Program-made: the position numbers and the translations under genes | Notes under the pieces: generated by a model | Database searches by the model: none | Seen by the model: the letters and a program-made list of their open reading frames with translations, nothing else | Told to the model about the DNA's origin: nothing | Shown: one piece after another, positions 62,196 through 64,000 of the stretch | Position numbering within the stretch: position 1 is the stretch's first letter | Layout of the letters: the number at the start of each line of letters is the position of its first letter | NCBI RefSeq assembly: GCF_000023585.1 | Contig: NC_012914.1 | Coordinates: 334,001-398,000, forward strand | Length of the DNA: 64,000 bases | Direction of reading: 5' to 3' | From: Paenibacillus sp. JDR-2 | Lineage (GTDB): Bacteria; Bacillota; Bacilli; Paenibacillales; Paenibacillaceae

Positions 62196-62421
62196 TGTAT
62201 TGCAAAATCAGAGGATCAGCGAAGGTTTCGGTTACGACGGACAGAGCAGCCTGCGAAGAGACCCCAAGGTAAAGACCTGCTGGGGCAGCGGGTACTTATG
62301 GTACGTCTGAATCGGACCGGCCGCTGGTCCTTTTTTTGTCGCCGAACCCTTCCATATCCTGTATAATCGTTAGTACAAGCTGGCGATGTGGAATCCGGGC
62401 AAAAGGGGATCTGAGTGCGGG
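62196..62421. other. Hairpin-rich intergenic region
   Basis: CCCCA (about 62260-62264) can pair with TGGGG (62281-62285), and GGACC/GGTCC (62314-62330) followed by T7 forms a terminator. The arrangement (structured segment, then terminator, then a small gene) might be a leader element, but I match no known riboswitch class. Confidence 0.45.
62314..62337 (+). terminator. Intrinsic terminator upstream of the small membrane protein gene
   Basis: GGACCGGCCGCTGGTCC (62314-62330) forms a compact stem followed by T7. Confidence 0.8.
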
Positions 62422-62682
62422 ATGAGACTGAAACGATGGCGAAGTACGAAATACGCGGCCACTGTGGCCTATCTGGTACTAATTGTTCTAGGCGTGACGG
62501 GAATGATACCGAGCCGTTTATCGACAAGCCTGGTTGTTATTTTGCTGGGCGTTGTCCTGTTTATTCAAAGCTACGAAGACGCGAGGCGCGGAAGAACGGC
62601 CAGTATGCTGTTCTCGGCTATCGGCGGCATTATTTGCATATCGGCGCTGACGCTGATCCTGATTTTGACGGAGTTCAGCTAG
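62422..62682 (+). CDS. Small membrane protein, three predicted helices
   Basis: An 86-residue protein with a basic N-terminus (MRLKRWRSTKY) and three hydrophobic stretches (about residues 14-32, 36-52 and 63-82). ATG 62422 has GGGGA at long spacing; ATG 62386 is an in-frame alternative giving 98 residues. No recognised family. A terminator follows at 62710-62746. Confidence 0.6.
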   Translation: MRLKRWRSTKYAATVAYLVLIVLGVTGMIPSRLSTSLVVILLGVVLFIQSYEDARRGRTASMLFSAIGGIICISALTLILILTEFS

Positions 62683-62709
62683 GCGATAGGAATGTGGGCA
62701 TGAGTGGAC

Positions 62710-62746
62710 AAGCCTTAACGATGAATGGCATCGGTAAGGCTTTTTT
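62710..62746 (+). terminator. Terminator of the small membrane protein gene
   Basis: AAGCCTTAACGATG (62710-62723) pairs with CATCGGTAAGGCTT (62729-62742) with one mismatch, followed by T6. Confidence 0.85.
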
Positions 62747-62898
62747 GTATGCGCGGGAAGCGGGTGCGATGCGATGAGAGCGAGCGTCAGGGGCGGGCTA
62801 GGGCGAATAGAGCATAGAGGCCGTCCGCCGGTGGGAGGGAAACAATTGCCCTCCGCGGGCGCCATTCATCCCTTTTAATCGCGAATAAAAAAATAGGA

Positions 62899-62928
62899 CT
62901 TTACTTGTATACAAGAATACAAGTAAAG
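62899..62928. promoter_or_regulatory. Palindromic GntR operator candidate
   Basis: CTTTACTTGTAT (62899-62910) and ATACAAGTAAAG (62917-62928) are perfect 12-bp arms around ACAAGA. It lies 37 bp upstream of the GntR start. The TTGTAT/ATACAA half-sites resemble those of FadR-subfamily uronate regulators. Confidence 0.75.
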
Positions 62929-62964
62929 TAAAGATAAGAGACATACGTGTAAGGAGGAGTGCAG

Positions 62965-63666
62965 ATGAACATCATTTCTTCGCTGCAGCCACAGCAGCGC
63001 AAGACGCTGGGCGATCAGATCTATGACTCGATCCGGGAGAGCATCGTTTCGTTCAAGCTGCCGCCGGGTACGATGATTTACGAGAATGAGCTGGCTGAGA
63101 GCATGAAGGTAAGCCGTACGCCAATAAGGGAAGCGATCCGGCTGCTCGTCAGCGAGCAGCTGCTGGAGGTGCTTCCGCAGCGGGGCACGCGAATCGCCCT
63201 TATCTCGGCGCGCAAGGTGAGCGAGGCCCGTTTTATCCGCGAGCAGCTTGAGCTTGGGGCGTTCCGTCTGGCATCCGTCAAATGGGGCGAGCGTGACCGC
63301 TCCGCTGAAAGTGCCGTATTCGATTCGCTCCTGGAGCAGCAGCGTGCCGCAGCCGAAGCGAAAGACATTGCGCTGTTCATGCAGCTCGATGAGGCTTTTC
63401 ACCGCGCGGTTCTGGAGATTGCCGGCAATGAAACGCTGATGCAGATGATTTATTACATGCGCGCGCATCTTAACCGCGCCCGTTACCTGGCCATTGATCA
63501 ATTCGGCCATACGGACCGTGTGATTGAAGAACACCGCCAGCTATTCGAGGCGATCCGCAGCGGGGATGAGCAGCTTGTCGCGGCGCGGCTGGAGCAGCAT
63601 ATCCGCAAGCTGGACCAGGAGCTTCCGCAGCTGCGAGAAGCGAATCCGGATTATTTCATAGATTAA
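62965..63666 (+). CDS. GntR/FadR-subfamily regulator, probable uronate regulator
   Basis: A 233-residue regulator. The winged helix has DQIYDSIRESIVSFKLPPG and the FadR-type VSRTPIREAIRLL; the FCD effector domain (about 85-220) has the metal-binding pattern with Asp/His residues in LDEAFHRAVLEIAGN and later EEHRQLFEAI. ATG 62965 is 7 nt from AAGGAGG; GTG 62959 touches the site. Immediately followed by uxuA, and preceded by a long palindrome, so it probably represses a hexuronate operon in response to a sugar acid, like UxuR/ExuR. Confidence 0.9.
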   Translation: MNIISSLQPQQRKTLGDQIYDSIRESIVSFKLPPGTMIYENELAESMKVSRTPIREAIRLLVSEQLLEVLPQRGTRIALISARKVSEARFIREQLELGAFRLASVKWGERDRSAESAVFDSLLEQQRAAAEAKDIALFMQLDEAFHRAVLEIAGNETLMQMIYYMRAHLNRARYLAIDQFGHTDRVIEEHRQLFEAIRSGDEQLVAARLEQHIRKLDQELPQLREANPDYFID

Positions 63667-63697
63667 ATTCAAATTTCCTTGGGAGAGGACAACTATC

Positions 63698-64000
63698 ATG
63701 AGAATGACTTTTCGTTGGTACGGAGAAGGCAATGATTCGGTAAGTCTGAAGCAGATCAAGCAAATTCCGGGGGTAGAAGGCCTCGTATGGGCGCTGCATG
63801 ACGTTCCGGCGGGCGAAGAATGGCCGATGGACAAAATCATGGAATACAAGCGTCTGGCCGACGAGCACGGCTTCCATCTGGAAGTAGTAGAAAGCGTAAA
63901 CGTGCACGATGATATCAAGCTAGGCTTGCCATCGCGCGACCAATACATCGAGAACTACAAGCGGACGATCGAGAAGCTGGCAACGGTAGGCGTAAAAGTC
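63698..64000 (+). CDS. uxuA: Mannonate dehydratase, partial (5' part)
   Basis: The first 101 codons of UxuA, which dehydrates D-mannonate to 2-keto-3-deoxygluconate in glucuronate breakdown. The start MRMTFRWYGEGNDSVSLKQI, then GVEGLVWALHDVPAGE and HLEVVESVNVHDDIKLGL are characteristic. GGGAGAGGA precedes the ATG, 31 bp after the GntR stop. The frame runs off the window edge. Confidence 0.93.
   Translation, partial: MRMTFRWYGEGNDSVSLKQIKQIPGVEGLVWALHDVPAGEEWPMDKIMEYKRLADEHGFHLEVVESVNVHDDIKLGLPSRDQYIENYKRTIEKLATVGVKV

Noticed and set aside
46528..62742. Similarity between the arms at 46528 (CCTTAACGATG) and 62712 (CCTTAACGATG)
   Set aside because: An 11-base match between two hairpins, one an ordinary terminator; too little to claim a repeat family without a genome search.

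Overview
The window looks like a chromosome segment of a low-to-mid GC, endospore-forming Gram-positive bacterium of the Paenibacillus type. The evidence is AGGAGG-like ribosome binding sites with ATG, GTG and TTG starts, a GerA-family germinant receptor subunit, S-layer homology (SLH), stalk and cohesin/dockerin secreted proteins, a KimA transporter behind a c-di-AMP riboswitch, and a CspA/YdjO cold-shock pair. No rRNA, tRNA or CRISPR array was seen. All identifications come from reading the sequence and from knowledge of the families; no database search was run.

Layout. 1-4.3 kb: a truncated cohesin-type exported protein, an azoreductase divergent from a cysteine-containing Rrf2 regulator, a DinB-fold protein and a WYL regulator. 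4.4-10.3 kb: an AfuABC-like ABC importer with a PHP phosphoesterase and an RpiR/SIS regulator, most simply read as sugar-phosphate uptake. 10.3-19.6 kb: an anti-phage-type island. Its first half is strikingly AT-rich: a translationally coupled trio (SMC/Rad50-like ATPase, small middle protein, PD-(D/E)XK nuclease) resembling the ABC-three-component/Lamassu class, then a solitary DNA methyltransferase. The second half has normal base composition: a PLD-helicase-DUF3427 protein, a Nudix hydrolase and an HNH endonuclease remnant. A stalk/NPCBM gene interrupted by a nine-G tract follows.

20.8-32.6 kb: alpha-L-rhamnosidase, KptA and TatD, the cold-shock pair, a Fur-controlled FhuF-type reductase, an orphan germination subunit, and a LysR regulator divergent from two tandem SDR dehydrogenases. 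32.7-44 kb: YibE/F and HupE/UreJ membrane proteins, a dockerin-bearing metallophosphoesterase next to an SLH-anchored cohesin protein (a possible minimal cell-surface docking pair), a stalk protein, a VOC protein, about 650 bp of repeat-rich non-coding DNA, and a GH3 beta-glucosidase.

44-64 kb: the c-di-AMP riboswitch and kimA, a TetR/MMPL efflux operon with two matching palindromic operators, an aldo/keto reductase, an MFS transporter divergent from an HxlR regulator with tandem operator-like repeats, a 1251-residue DUF11 repeat protein without a signal peptide, an FtsH-like protease, HAD phosphatase, ribokinase, polysaccharide deacetylase, small proteins, and a GntR regulator with a long palindromic operator in front of a mannonate dehydratase gene (uxuA) that runs off the end.
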